From an uncultured Tateyamaria sp. (lineage in GTDB: Bacteria > Pseudomonadota > Alphaproteobacteria > Rhodobacterales > Rhodobacteraceae): 64,000 bases of DNA. Below the pieces are notes generated by a model. It had not been told where the DNA came from. It made no database searches and saw only the letters and a list, made by a program, of their open reading frames with translations. The stretch covers positions 248,001-312,000 of the forward strand of contig NZ_CANNES010000003.1 in NCBI RefSeq assembly GCF_947503705.1, read 5' to 3'. Of the stretch, positions 45,208 to 54,522 are shown in pieces. The translations under genes and the position numbers were made by a program. Position 1 is the first letter of the stretch; each line of letters opens with the position of its first letter.

Positions 45208-47127
45208 TTGGGAAATGCACGCAATATCGCCTTTTGGGTCGTTCTGTTTCTACTGATCCTGGCGCTGTTCAACCTGTTTGGCGGCTCTGGCAATACGATG
45301 CAAAGCCGCGAAATCAGCTATTCTGAGTTTGTGGACGCGGTTGAGGACGGTTCTGTCAGCAATGTCACGCTGGATGGCGAGCAAGTGCGCTTTCGCCGGG
45401 GCACCGAAGACTTCGTGACCATCAAGCCCGAAGACGCCGAAGTCACCGACCTCTTGATCGCCAATGACATCCCCGTGCGGGCCGAACAGCAACAGCAATC
45501 CGGGTTCCAGACTTTCCTGGTGTCGCTGCTTCCTTTCCTGCTGCTTATCGGCGTCTGGGTCTATTTCATGAACCGGATGCAGGGTGGCGGCAAAGGTGGC
45601 GCCATGGGCTTTGGCAAATCAAAGGCCAAGATGCTGACCGAAAAGCATGGCCGGGTGACATTTGACGACGTGGCGGGCATTGACGAGGCCAAGGATGAGC
45701 TGGACGAGATTGTCGAGTTCCTGCGCAACCCGCAGAAATTCTCGCGCCTTGGCGGCAAAATTCCCAAGGGCGCGTTGCTTGTGGGCCCTCCGGGCACGGG
45801 TAAAACGTTGCTGGCCCGTGCTGTGGCCGGTGAGGCTGGTGTGCCGTTCTTCACCATCTCCGGCTCTGATTTCGTCGAGATGTTTGTTGGTGTGGGTGCC
45901 TCCCGTGTCCGTGACATGTTTGAGCAGGCCAAGAAAAACGCGCCTTGCATCGTTTTCATCGACGAGATTGACGCGGTCGGTCGCCATCGTGGTGCCGGCT
46001 ATGGCGGCGGCAATGACGAGCGTGAACAGACCCTCAACCAGCTGCTGGTCGAGATGGACGGTTTTGAAGCGAACGAAGGCGTGATCATCATTGCGGCCAC
46101 CAACCGCAAGGACGTGTTGGACCCTGCGCTGCTGCGTCCGGGCCGCTTTGACCGTCAGGTCACCGTGGGCAATCCCGACATCAAGGGCCGCGAAAAGATC
46201 CTTGGCGTCCATGCCCGCAAGACCCCGCTGGGCCCTGACGTTGACCTGCGCATCATCGCGCGCGGCACGCCTGGTTTCTCGGGTGCGGACCTCGCCAACC
46301 TGGTGAACGAAGCTGCCTTGACCGCGGCGCGGATCGGACGTCGGTTCGTGACAATGGTTGATTTTGAGGCGGCCAAGGACAAGGTCATGATGGGACCAGA
46401 GCGCCGCAGCATGGTCATGACGCCCGAACAAAAGGAAATGACGGCCTATCACGAGGCGGGTCACGCCCTGGTCGGTCACCTGCTGCCCAAATGTGATCCG
46501 GTCTATAAGGCCACGATCATTCCACGTGGTGGTGCATTGGGTATGGTGATGAGCCTGCCCGAGATGGATCGCCTCAACATGTTCAAGGATGAATGCCACC
46601 AGCGTCTGGCGATGACCATGGCGGGCAAGGCGGCTGAAATCCACAAATACGGGCCGGATTCGGTGTCCAACGGGCCGGCAGGCGACATCCAGCAAGCTTC
46701 GGCCCTGGCCCGTGCCATGGTTCTGCAATGGGGCATGTCGGACAAGGTCGGCAACATCGACTATTCCGAAGCGGCTCAAGGCTATACTGGCAACACCGGC
46801 GGTTTCTCGGTTTCGGCCAACACCAAGGAATTGGTGGAGCAGGAAGTGCAGCGGTTCATTCAGGACGGCTATGATTGGGCGTTGAAGGTCATTCAGGAGA
46901 ATGAGCAGGAGTTTGAGCGTCTGGCCCAAGGCCTGCTGGAATATGAGACCTTGACCGGCGAAGAGATCGAGCGCGTTATGCGCGGCGAGCCGCCCCACGC
47001 GCCCGATGATGAGGATGGCGGATCGAAGGTCGAAGAGAAGAAACCGAGCCTGACCGCGATCCCGAAAGCCAAGAAGAAGTCCGATCCTTCGGGCGATGGC
47101 GGGATGGAGCCTGAACCTTCTACCTGA
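45208..47127 (+). CDS. ftsH: ATP-dependent zinc metalloprotease FtsH
   Basis: 639-residue membrane AAA+ protease. Two N-terminal transmembrane helices (about residues 8-25 and 100-120) flank a periplasmic domain. The AAA module has Walker A GPPGTGKT (193-200), Walker [12 protein letters not shown] and the second region of homology. The zinc site is HEAGH at 415-419. The start is a TTG at 45208 with GGGAG 8 nt upstream, so initiation may be weaker than from ATG. Charged C-terminal tail. Confidence 0.96.
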   Translation: MGNARNIAFWVVLFLLILALFNLFGGSGNTMQSREISYSEFVDAVEDGSVSNVTLDGEQVRFRRGTEDFVTIKPEDAEVTDLLIANDIPVRAEQQQQSGFQTFLVSLLPFLLLIGVWVYFMNRMQGGGKGGAMGFGKSKAKMLTEKHGRVTFDDVAGIDEAKDELDEIVEFLRNPQKFSRLGGKIPKGALLVGPPGTGKTLLARAVAGEAGVPFFTISGSDFVEMFVGVGASRVRDMFEQAKKNAPCIVFIDEIDAVGRHRGAGYGGGNDEREQTLNQLLVEMDGFEANEGVIIIAATNRKDVLDPALLRPGRFDRQVTVGNPDIKGREKILGVHARKTPLGPDVDLRIIARGTPGFSGADLANLVNEAALTAARIGRRFVTMVDFEAAKDKVMMGPERRSMVMTPEQKEMTAYHEAGHALVGHLLPKCDPVYKATIIPRGGALGMVMSLPEMDRLNMFKDECHQRLAMTMAGKAAEIHKYGPDSVSNGPAGDIQQASALARAMVLQWGMSDKVGNIDYSEAAQGYTGNTGGFSVSANTKELVEQEVQRFIQDGYDWALKVIQENEQEFERLAQGLLEYETLTGEEIERVMRGEPPHAPDDEDGGSKVEEKKPSLTAIPKAKKKSDPSGDGGMEPEPST

Positions 47128-47149
47128 GGATTGGCACGCAAAATTCGGA

Positions 47150-47176
47150 AAAACCCGCCATATCGGCGGGTTTTTT
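47150..47176 (+). terminator. Rho-independent terminator after ftsH
   Basis: AAACCCGCC/GGCGGGTTT stem with loop ATATC and a run of six T. Confidence 0.88.
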
Positions 47177-47307
47177 CATTTCTGCACCAGAGGGCTGCGC
47201 GTGTTGTGGCTTACATCACAGGGTTTGAAACCTCGGCCACGATTTGTCATTGGAACTCATGGGCTTGGACGCGATATAGAGCGGTGAAACCGCAGGAGAA
47301 CCGCCCG

Positions 47308-47904
47308 ATGCCCGCCCTTAAACCCACGTCATTCTCCGCCCGTATCATCTGGTTGGGCCACGTGCCGGATCGTGGCGCCAGCCTGCGCGCGGTGCCTGTG
47401 GATGCGGTTGAAGCGACGTTGGACGGGTTTCCAAACGAGGATCACGGTGGTGCAACCCGCCTGTCCTGTTCGCGGGTGAAATCGCAATATCCCAAAGGGT
47501 CGGTCATTCGAAACACGCGGCAGCTGAGCATTGTCAGCGCCGAAGAACTGGCCGAAACGGCGGCAGAAATGGGGATGTCGGCGATTGACCCGGTGCTGAT
47601 CGGGGCCTCGATGGTGTTAGAAGGCTTGCCTGATTTCACCCATGTGCCACCGTCGTCGCGGCTGCTGGCGCCCTCTGGCGCGGCCTTGACCATTGATATG
47701 GAGAACCGCCCCTGTACCTTGCCCGCCCGCGAGATCGAGCGAGAAGCGGCAGGTTTCGGCAATCGCTACAAGGCGGCGGCCAAGGGACGGCGGGGCGTGA
47801 CCGCCTGGGTCGAGCGGGCAGGGCGCTTTGCCGTGGGGGATGTTCTGAGCCTGCACGTGCCGGATCAGCGGCCTTGGGCACAACTGGATGCCGCCCGGCG
47901 GTGA
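47308..47904 (+). CDS. MOSC domain-containing protein
   Basis: 198-residue MOSC-domain protein. MOSC domains occur in molybdenum cofactor sulfurases and related proteins and often bind sulfur at a conserved Cys; here ENRPC (near residue 136) fits that position. A Shine-Dalgarno AGGAGA precedes the ATG at 47308; a longer frame reaching back into the ftsH terminator is rejected. Its substrate is unknown, and no molybdopterin genes are close. Confidence 0.82.
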   Translation: MPALKPTSFSARIIWLGHVPDRGASLRAVPVDAVEATLDGFPNEDHGGATRLSCSRVKSQYPKGSVIRNTRQLSIVSAEELAETAAEMGMSAIDPVLIGASMVLEGLPDFTHVPPSSRLLAPSGAALTIDMENRPCTLPAREIEREAAGFGNRYKAAAKGRRGVTAWVERAGRFAVGDVLSLHVPDQRPWAQLDAARR

Positions 47905-47919
47905 TGCTGCGCCGCGGGG

Positions 47920-48008
47920 GCGCACCAATAGGTGCGCCTTACGGGGATGCTTTCAGGGTTTTTCGCAACAGATACGGCTGCGCCCGTAAGGCGGAGGTGT
48001 CCTCCGCC
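47920..48008. repeat. facing pair of hairpin-CTTACGGG half-sites
   Basis: Between the convergent MOSC and DUF6151 genes. Left unit: GCGCACC/GGTGCGC hairpin with AATA loop (47920-47937), then CTTACGGG (47938-47945). Right unit, inverted: CCCGTAAG (47983-47990), then the GGCGGAGG/CCTCCGCC hairpin with TGT loop (47990-48008). The units face each other across 37 nt and could also pair with each other. Same architecture as at 22910-22983. Confidence 0.7.
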
Positions 48009-48019
48009 ATCGTTGGGCG

Positions 48020-48604
48020 CTAGCGCTTGGGCAGATCAAGTGCTGCGCGCTCGGCCGCGCTGACCACATAGACCTCGCGCACGGGCGTGCCGGTCTGGAG
48101 GTCAAAAAACGGCGTCTTTTTCCATCGTCCTGTGATCAGCGCAGGACCTGCGTTTGACACCAGGCCAAGCAGGGAGCGCCCAAACCCCTCGTGCCCGCGT
48201 TTGCCGTTGGCTTTGCGCACAAAGGCGCGGGTGACGACCGGTCCCAGGGGGCTGTCATCGCTCAAACGATCGGTGCGAAAGGCGGCAAATGCGATCTTGG
48301 GTCGGCGTAAGGTGTTGAAAAGCGTTGCCCCACAGCATTGCGCCTGCCAGCGCAAAATCCCGGTTTCCGAGAAGGAAAAGACGGCGAGTTGGTCGAGCCC
48401 GGCGTCGAAGCGCACGCGGTCTGGCGTTGTTTGAAATATCCCAACTGGCCCGGGTGCTGGATCCGGTTGGCCTGCAAAAACCTCGGCGGACCGGCAATCG
48501 TGGCAGTAACAGTCGGTGCGGTTGCCGTTGCGCGGGCTGACATCCAACAGGGTGCCGCGCAAAACATTGCAATCGCAGGCGAAGGGGAGATCAACGCCTG
48601 CCAT
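48020..48604 (-). CDS. DUF6151 family protein (GFA-like zinc/cysteine protein)
   Basis: 194-residue protein resembling glutathione-dependent formaldehyde-activating (GFA) proteins. Cysteine sites: FACDCNVLRG near the N-terminus, DCYCHDC around residue 35, and QAQCCGATLFNT in the middle. The start at 48604 (MAGVDLPFACDC) is 5 nt after the phaZ stop, so it is probably co-transcribed with phaZ. Function unknown. Confidence 0.75.
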   Translation of the reverse strand: MAGVDLPFACDCNVLRGTLLDVSPRNGNRTDCYCHDCRSAEVFAGQPDPAPGPVGIFQTTPDRVRFDAGLDQLAVFSFSETGILRWQAQCCGATLFNTLRRPKIAFAAFRTDRLSDDSPLGPVVTRAFVRKANGKRGHEGFGRSLLGLVSNAGPALITGRWKKTPFFDLQTGTPVREVYVVSAAERAALDLPKR

Positions 48605-48609
48605 AACGC

Positions 48610-49881
48610 CTAGGCGGCCTTGTTTTTGTTGGCCGCTTTCTTGGTGGATTTGGGCGAATTGGCGTCGATGAATTCCAGCACCAGAGGCCGGATATTGTTG
48701 CGCCAGCTTTTGCCCGCAAAGATGCCGTAGTGACCCGCACCGGGTTCCACATGGCTTGCCTTTTTCTCGTCCGGCAGGCCGGTGCAGAGGTCCAGGGCCG
48801 CGATGCACTGGCCGGGAGCAGAGATGTCATCAGCCCCGCCTTCGACGGTCTTGACCGCCACGGTCGTGATCTTGCCGATATCAACGGGTTTGCCTGCGAC
48901 CGTGAACTGGTTTTTGGCAATTTCGGCATCCTTGAAGATGCGTTCGACGGTGGAGAGGTAGAATTCCGCCGTCATGTCCATGACGGCCAGATATTCGTCG
49001 TAGAATTTGTTGTGTTTGTCATGATCACCCGCCACACCCCGCGCCACGGCGCTGATCTGGTCGGTAAACGCCTTCGAGTGTTTCTCGGCATTCATCGACA
49101 TGAAGGATTGCAGCTGTAAAAGGCCCGGATAGACCATCCGCCCCACGCCCGGATATTTGAAGCCCACCCGCTGGATCATCATTTCCTCAAGCTGGCCCAT
49201 TGTCACCCGGCGGCCAAAGTCGGTCACGTCGGTGGCATTGGCATCCGGGTCGATGGGCCCGCCGATCAGGGTCAGGGACCGCGGCTGCGCCTTGGGGTCT
49301 TCTGCGGCCAGATAGGCGGTTGCGGCCAGCGTCAGGGGGGCCGGTTGGCACACGGCGATCACGTGGGTGTCGGGGCCCATGTGGCGCATGAAATCCACCA
49401 GATAGAGCGTGTAATCTTCGACATCGAATTTGCCGGCGCTGACGGGGATGTCGCGGGCGTTGTGCCAGTCGGTGATGTAGACCTCGCAATCGGGCAAGAG
49501 CGACATGACGGTCGAGCGTAGCAGCGTCGCATAGTGGCCTGACATGGGGGCCACCAGCAGAACCTTGCGTTTGCGTTCCTCGCGACCGGCGACCTTGAAG
49601 TGGATGAGGTCGCCAAAGGCGCCGGGCACTTCGATCTCGACGCTTACCAGATGGTCCTTGCCATCCTCGCCCGTGACCGAGGGGATGCCCCAGTCAGGCT
49701 TGACCACCATGCGCTGGAAGGTACGCTCGGTCACTTCACCCCAGGCGCTCATCCATTGCAGGCCGGGGTTGGGCATCATGGCAAAGGCGGGATAGGATCC
49801 GATGGCCTGGGCCGTTGCCCCGAGCCACTGGTTCGTGGTGCGCATCGTTTCCATCAAGTCGTAGCTGATCATAAACCGCAT
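48610..49881 (-). CDS. phaZ: intracellular polyhydroxyalkanoate depolymerase
   Basis: 423-residue intracellular PHB depolymerase. The nucleophile is Cys178 in VIAVCQPAP, the cysteine-type active site of intracellular depolymerases rather than the serine lipase box of secreted ones. The family C-terminal region ends with HVEPGAGHYGIFAGKSWRNNIRP (containing the His). Divergent from phaC, as usual in Rhodobacteraceae. It mobilises stored PHB to 3-hydroxybutyrate. Confidence 0.95.
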   Translation of the reverse strand: MRFMISYDLMETMRTTNQWLGATAQAIGSYPAFAMMPNPGLQWMSAWGEVTERTFQRMVVKPDWGIPSVTGEDGKDHLVSVEIEVPGAFGDLIHFKVAGREERKRKVLLVAPMSGHYATLLRSTVMSLLPDCEVYITDWHNARDIPVSAGKFDVEDYTLYLVDFMRHMGPDTHVIAVCQPAPLTLAATAYLAAEDPKAQPRSLTLIGGPIDPDANATDVTDFGRRVTMGQLEEMMIQRVGFKYPGVGRMVYPGLLQLQSFMSMNAEKHSKAFTDQISAVARGVAGDHDKHNKFYDEYLAVMDMTAEFYLSTVERIFKDAEIAKNQFTVAGKPVDIGKITTVAVKTVEGGADDISAPGQCIAALDLCTGLPDEKKASHVEPGAGHYGIFAGKSWRNNIRPLVLEFIDANSPKSTKKAANKNKAA

Positions 49882-49983
49882 CGTACATTCCTTCGTACCC
49901 TAGGGGCCCGGAATGCGCGGCACCCCGGACGGTTTGTCGCTTTGCCCCCTGAAACATGCGACCATATACGCAAGTCATCCGGA

Positions 49984-50006
49984 CTGCGTCGGATGCTGCA
50001 TGTGCA
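49984..50006. promoter_or_regulatory. TGC-rich segment in the phaZ-phaC intergenic region, weak PhaR-site candidate
   Basis: CTGC, then CTGCATGTGCA within 23 nt. It resembles but does not match the CTGC-N3-GCAG operator seen upstream of phaP and phaR. Confidence 0.3.
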
Positions 50007-50029
50007 AACACTACGAGGAAGACGTTAAT

Positions 50030-51835
50030 ATGACAACCAATGACACCACCGATGGTGCTGTGACGGGCGAAAACCTCGACAAATTGAACACAAATCTCCG
50101 TAAAGTTGAGGACCTGACCCAGCGACTCACTCAGGTTTTGACGCACCGCAGCACGCATAATGCCGCCCTGGATGGCCCGAATCAGGAGCTGTTTGCCAAG
50201 GCGGCCAGCGCCTACTGGTCCGAAGCACTGCGCGACCCGGCCAAGGTGCTGGAGCATCAGTTGCAGTTCTGGTCCAAGTCCGTCACCCACTTTGTCGACG
50301 CCCAAAAGGCGCTGGCCAGTGGCAAGTTGCAGGCCCCCGCAGATCCGGGCCCCAAGGACCGCCGCTTTGCCAATCCGCTCTGGGACAGCCACCCCTATTT
50401 CAACTATGTCAAACAGCAGTATCTGATCAACGCCGACGCCATCACCAAGGCCGTCGAGAACGTGTCGGATATGGACGACAAGGAAAAGCAGCGTCTGGCC
50501 TATTTCTCGCGCCAGATCGTGGACATGATGAGCCCGACCAACTTTCTGGCCACCAACCCCGATGCGCTGGAAAAGGCGGTGGCGACCGAAGGGCAGTCCC
50601 TGATCAAGGGGCTCGAGAACCTGATCGCGGATCTGGAATCCAACAATGGCGAGTTGATCGTCAAACTGGCCGACGAAAGTGCGTTTGAGTTGGGCGGCAA
50701 CATCGCCACCACGCCCGGCAAGGTCATCTATCGCAACCGTATGATGGAGCTGATCCAGTACACGCCCACCACGGAGACGGTGCACAAGACGCCTATCGTC
50801 CTGTTCCCGCCGTGGATCAACAAGTTCTATATCCTCGACCTGAAACAGCAAAACAGCATGGTCAAATGGCTGGTCGATCAGGGCCACACGCTCTTTGTTG
50901 TGTCCTGGGTGAACCCTGACGGCGCCTATGCCGATGTGGGGATGGAGGACTATATCGAAGATGGCTATCTGGCTGCCATCCGCGAGGCCAAGGCCATCAC
51001 CGGCGAAAAACAGGTCAATGCCATTGGCTACTGTATTGCCGGCACCACCCTGACCCTGACGCTGAGCCTGCTCAAGCAGCGCGGCGACAAATCGGTGAAA
51101 TCGGCCACCTTCTTTACGGCTCTGACGGATTTCGGGGATCAGGGCGAATTTGCCCCCTTCCTTACGGATGACTTTATCGACGGGATTGAGGCGGAATGTG
51201 CAGACAAGGGCATCTTGCCTTCCGTCATCATGGCGCGGACGTTTACGTTTTTGCGCTCGAACGACCTTGTTTATACGCCGGCCATCAAAAGCTATATGAT
51301 GGGCGAAACGCCGCCCGCCTTTGACCTTTTGTATTGGAACGGGGATGGGGCGAACCTGCCTGCCAAGATGGCGATGCAATATCTGCGCGGTCTGTGTCAG
51401 CGCAATGAACTGGCCGAGGACGGCTTCAACCTGTTGGGCCATACTCTCCGCATCAGCGACGTCGAGGTGCCCGTCTGTGCCATCGCCTGCGAGACCGATC
51501 ACATCGCTCCTTGGAAAGACAGCTATCGCGGCGTGCAGCAGATGGGGTCCAAGGACAAGACGTTCATCATGACTCAATCGGGTCACATCGCGGGCATCGT
51601 CAATCCGCCGACAAAAAACAAATACGGCCACTATACCAACCCCGATCTGAACCTCGACTACAAGGACTGGGCAGAGGCGGCCGACTTTACCGAAGGGTCG
51701 TGGTGGCCGCGCTGGGGCAAGTGGCTGAAAAAGCGGGCAGGAGCCCAGGTACCTGCGCGTATTCCGGGTGATTCTGCGCATCCTGTGCTGTGTGATGCGC
51801 CTGGCACGTATGTCGAGGTTAAGGCAAAGCCCTGA
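50030..51835 (+). CDS. phaC: class I polyhydroxyalkanoate synthase
   Basis: 601-residue PHA synthase that polymerises 3-hydroxyacyl-CoA. The catalytic cysteine is Cys335 in AIGYCIAGTT (lipase-like box); downstream His and Asp residues lie in the GHIAG and CETDHIAPW segments. The N-terminal 100 residues are a less conserved region typical of class I. Starts ATG 50030 with GAGGAAG upstream; a longer frame to 49913 is not supported. Phasin follows 144 nt downstream. Confidence 0.96.
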   Translation: MTTNDTTDGAVTGENLDKLNTNLRKVEDLTQRLTQVLTHRSTHNAALDGPNQELFAKAASAYWSEALRDPAKVLEHQLQFWSKSVTHFVDAQKALASGKLQAPADPGPKDRRFANPLWDSHPYFNYVKQQYLINADAITKAVENVSDMDDKEKQRLAYFSRQIVDMMSPTNFLATNPDALEKAVATEGQSLIKGLENLIADLESNNGELIVKLADESAFELGGNIATTPGKVIYRNRMMELIQYTPTTETVHKTPIVLFPPWINKFYILDLKQQNSMVKWLVDQGHTLFVVSWVNPDGAYADVGMEDYIEDGYLAAIREAKAITGEKQVNAIGYCIAGTTLTLTLSLLKQRGDKSVKSATFFTALTDFGDQGEFAPFLTDDFIDGIEAECADKGILPSVIMARTFTFLRSNDLVYTPAIKSYMMGETPPAFDLLYWNGDGANLPAKMAMQYLRGLCQRNELAEDGFNLLGHTLRISDVEVPVCAIACETDHIAPWKDSYRGVQQMGSKDKTFIMTQSGHIAGIVNPPTKNKYGHYTNPDLNLDYKDWAEAADFTEGSWWPRWGKWLKKRAGAQVPARIPGDSAHPVLCDAPGTYVEVKAKP

Positions 51836-51851
51836 TTTTCGGGCCGTTTTT

Positions 51852-51910
51852 CTGCAGCTGCACAATTTCATGCTGCGATGCAGAAAAAAGCTTGCAATGC
51901 TGCGGTGCAG
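51852..51910 (+). promoter_or_regulatory. phaP promoter with PhaR operators
   Basis: Two exact CTGC-N3-GCAG palindromes at 51873-51883 (GAT) and 51900-51910 (GGT), plus a related TGC-rich site at 51852-51862. This matches the TGC-rich operator described for PhaR of Paracoccus. A candidate promoter TTGCAA (51892-51897) and TATGTA (51915-51920) with a 17-bp spacer places the second palindrome between -35 and -10, well suited for repression. Confidence 0.7.
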
Positions 51911-51979
51911 CATCTATGTATTGTTTCAGACGCAATAAACGCGGGGATCGGCCCGCAGCGAACACAAAGGAACGATACA

Positions 51980-52423
51980 ATGGCTAAGACACCTGACATG
52001 ACAGCAATGTTCAAAGACGTTATGGGGTCTTTCCCCGTGGACACAGCGTCGATGGAAGACGCGTTCAAAACAGCGTCCACGCTGAACGAAAAACTGAGCC
52101 ACGTGGCGATCGACGCCGCTGAGAAATCCACCGAGATTTCCTCCAAGTGGACCAAAGAAACTCTGGCGAAACTGGGCGACATGTCCAAAGCAAAAGCCGA
52201 GCCTGCCGACTATGCCAAAGCGATGACCGATTTCGCGTCGTCCTATGCTGAAGTCACAGCCGAGCACATGGCCGCCTTCGCCGAAGTTGCGAAAAAAGTG
52301 CAGATGGACACCGTTGAGCTGATGATGGCCGCTGGCAAAGACATGAGCGAAGACGCTCAGGCTGTTGTCAAGAAAGCCACAGGCGACATGACCGCTGCTG
52401 CGAAAAAAGCCGCTGCCAAGTAA
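51980..52423 (+). CDS. phaP: phasin (PHB granule-associated protein)
   Basis: 147-residue helical, Ala/Lys-rich protein with no cysteine and amphipathic helices, a typical phasin that coats PHB granules. The start at 51980 (MAKTPDMTAMF) has AAAGGA upstream. Directly downstream of phaC and preceded by PhaR sites; an alternative start at 51878 would run through the operator and is rejected. Ends with a strong terminator. Confidence 0.9.
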   Translation: MAKTPDMTAMFKDVMGSFPVDTASMEDAFKTASTLNEKLSHVAIDAAEKSTEISSKWTKETLAKLGDMSKAKAEPADYAKAMTDFASSYAEVTAEHMAAFAEVAKKVQMDTVELMMAAGKDMSEDAQAVVKKATGDMTAAAKKAAAK

Positions 52424-52477
52424 GCGCATCCAGATTATCGCACCGCCTTTCCTCCCTGAATTGGTGCGATGACTGTC

Positions 52478-52506
52478 GGCGGGTCCCATGTGGGCCCGCC
52501 TTTTTT
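52478..52506 (+). terminator. Rho-independent terminator after phaP
   Basis: GGCGGG/CCCGCC and inner CCC/GGG pairing (one bulge) with ATGT loop, followed by TTTTTT. The end of the convergent LysR gene overlaps the T run. Confidence 0.8.
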
Positions 52507-53383
52507 ACGTTTGGATCAGGTTTTCTGCCAGCCAGTCGTAAACACGGCGCACCCGTGCGCTGCTGCGCAACTCGGCATGAGCGGTGAGCCAAATCGGCAG
52601 GCTTGCCACCGGCGCATTGCCTGAGACGCGTTTGACCCGAGGGTCTGGATCGCCCATGAGGAATTGCCCGAACCCAATGCCGCACCCCGCCAGTGTCATG
52701 TTCCAGCAGACGACCTGATCATCACACCGAAACGCAAAGCTGTCGCGCGTCACATCCAGCCCAGCAGCCCGCATGCCGTCGATGATCAAGGTGCTGCGGT
52801 CATAGCCGATCAAATCGTGGCCTGCGAAATCCTGGACCGTTTCGGGCATGCCGCGCCGTGCGATGTAATCGTGGGCCGCGTAAGCGCCGATGGCTGTATC
52901 CCCGATATGTTTTGAAATGACGTCCAATTGCGTGGGCCGGTACATGCGCAGCGCGATGTCCGCCTCGCGCCGCAACAGGTTCTCGGACAGGTCGGAGGCG
53001 ACCACCTCAATTGCGATGCCGGGATGGGCCTGACGCAGTGCGGGCAGGACCTGTGGCAAGAGATAGCAGGCCACGATCTGGCTGGCCGTGATCCGCACGG
53101 TGCCGTGCACATCGACATCATGGCCGTCACGGCTGAGCTCAAACCGGGCAGCGGCATCTGCCATCTGGGTGGCATGGGCAACCAGATCGTGGCCGGCCTG
53201 CGTCAACGCCATGCCGCCACGTCCGCGATCAAAAAGCCGCGTGCCGATCACCTCTTCGAGGTTGGCGATATGACGGCTGAGCGTTGGTTGGCTACTGCCA
53301 AGCGCGCGTGCGGCAGCGGAAAGGGATCCGTGTTCGGCCACAGCCGCAAAGGATTGCACGAAGGACCAGTCGAGAGAGGGCAT
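52505..53383 (-). CDS. LysR-family transcriptional regulator
   Basis: 292-residue LysR regulator: N-terminal winged helix-turn-helix (residues 1-60, SFAAVAEHGSLSAAARALGSSQPTLSRHIANLEE) and a periplasmic-binding-protein-like effector domain. Divergent from a NAD(P)-binding epimerase-like gene, which it probably controls; the effector is unknown. The pair sits between phaP and phaR. Confidence 0.93.
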   Translation of the reverse strand: MPSLDWSFVQSFAAVAEHGSLSAAARALGSSQPTLSRHIANLEEVIGTRLFDRGRGGMALTQAGHDLVAHATQMADAAARFELSRDGHDVDVHGTVRITASQIVACYLLPQVLPALRQAHPGIAIEVVASDLSENLLRREADIALRMYRPTQLDVISKHIGDTAIGAYAAHDYIARRGMPETVQDFAGHDLIGYDRSTLIIDGMRAAGLDVTRDSFAFRCDDQVVCWNMTLAGCGIGFGQFLMGDPDPRVKRVSGNAPVASLPIWLTAHAELRSSARVRRVYDWLAENLIQT

Positions 53384-53426
53384 GAGGTATCCATTTTTGG
53401 AATGAATTATCTGATTTTGGCGGAAT

Positions 53427-53451
53427 GATATTTGATTTTAGATAGAATATC
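53427..53451. promoter_or_regulatory. candidate LysR operator
   Basis: Inverted repeat GATATT-N13-AATATC in an AT-rich stretch between the divergent LysR gene and the epimerase-like gene. Such symmetry is typical of LysR targets; assignment is by position. Confidence 0.4.
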
Positions 53452-53485
53452 TATGCTTCACCACATCAGAGCGAGAGGAAAGCAG

Positions 53486-54436
53486 ATGCCATCGGTGATC
53501 ATTCTAGGGGCCAAGGGCCGGTTTGGGCGCGCGGTTGCGACCGCATTCAAGGCGGCAGGCTGGACCGTGACAGAGCAGGCCCGCCATTGGCCTGACGCCG
53601 ACCGGGCGGCGCACCGCGTTGCACTGTCATGTGACGATGCCTCGGCCCTGACCCAGGCTGTGATGGGCCATGACGTGATTGTCAACGCGCTGAACCCGCC
53701 CTATCCGGAATGGTCTGTGCAGGTTCCGCGCCTGACCGATGCAGTTCTGGAGGCTGCGCGCGTCAGCGGTGCGACGGTGATGATCCCGGGCAATGTGTAC
53801 AACTACGGGGCCGATATGCCGCCTGTCCTGTCTGAGACGACGCCCTGGCGTGCGCAAACCCGAAAGGGGCGCATCCGTATTCGTATGGAGACGGCCTATC
53901 GCGAGAGTGGGGTTCAGACGATTGTGCTGCGGGGCGGCGATTTTCTGGAGGCAGAGCGGACGGGCAACTGGTTTGACAGCCATATCGCGGCAAAGGCCTG
54001 GACCGGCAAGCTGACCTATCCAGGCGCGCGCGGTGTGGTGCATACGTGGGCGTATCTTCCTGATATGGCGCGGGCGATGGTGGAACTGGCCGACATCCGA
54101 TCCAGTCTGGGTCAGTTCGAAGAGTTTGGTTTTGGCGGTTATGCCGTGGACGGTGACACGCTGATTGCAGCGGTCGAGGCGGTCACGGGCAAACGTATGC
54201 GCGTTGCGTCCATGCCGTGGTCTGTGATGCGCCTCATGGGGCTGTTTTCCCCGCTTGTTCGAGAGGTTATGGAGATGCGCTATCTTTGGGACGTGCCGCA
54301 CCGCGTGGATCAATCCAAGCTTGAAGCGGCGCTGCCCGCCTTTCAATCGACGCCCTTCGAAACGGCCATTGCCGCCTGTCTGGCACCGCATGCACCGGGG
54401 GCAACTTCGGCCTTGGCACACCGTCACCTGGCCTAA
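53486..54436 (+). CDS. NAD(P)-dependent epimerase/reductase-like protein (atypical SDR)
   Basis: 316-residue extended/atypical SDR. N-terminal nucleotide-binding motif VIILGAKGRFGRAVATAF, then the NVYNYG segment that corresponds to the catalytic strand of NAD(P)H-binding epimerases. Divergent from the LysR gene and probably its target. The start at 53486 is preferred (GAGAGGAAAG upstream). Substrate unknown; no link to PHB is evident. Confidence 0.82.
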   Translation: MPSVIILGAKGRFGRAVATAFKAAGWTVTEQARHWPDADRAAHRVALSCDDASALTQAVMGHDVIVNALNPPYPEWSVQVPRLTDAVLEAARVSGATVMIPGNVYNYGADMPPVLSETTPWRAQTRKGRIRIRMETAYRESGVQTIVLRGGDFLEAERTGNWFDSHIAAKAWTGKLTYPGARGVVHTWAYLPDMARAMVELADIRSSLGQFEEFGFGGYAVDGDTLIAAVEAVTGKRMRVASMPWSVMRLMGLFSPLVREVMEMRYLWDVPHRVDQSKLEAALPAFQSTPFETAIAACLAPHAPGATSALAHRHLA

Positions 54437-54487
54437 TTCCCGGCGCCTTGTGCACCACGCTTTCTTTTTCGATCGGCTGCGCCTAAG

Positions 54488-54498
54488 CTGCAACGCAG
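54488..54498 (+). promoter_or_regulatory. PhaR operator upstream of phaR
   Basis: Exact CTGC-AAC-GCAG palindrome 24 nt before the phaR start codon, the same pattern as in the phaP promoter. It suggests autoregulation. Confidence 0.65.
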
Positions 54499-54522
54499 CA
54501 CGCCGTATCGGGGAGAAGGCAC

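Noticed and set aside
47131-47307. N-terminal extension of the MOSC protein
   Set aside because: It would translate the ftsH terminator hairpin; ATG 47308 has a good ribosome binding site.
49736-51913. 725-residue open frame on the minus strand
   Set aside because: Runs antisense across phaC and into phaZ, both well supported; no domain seen.
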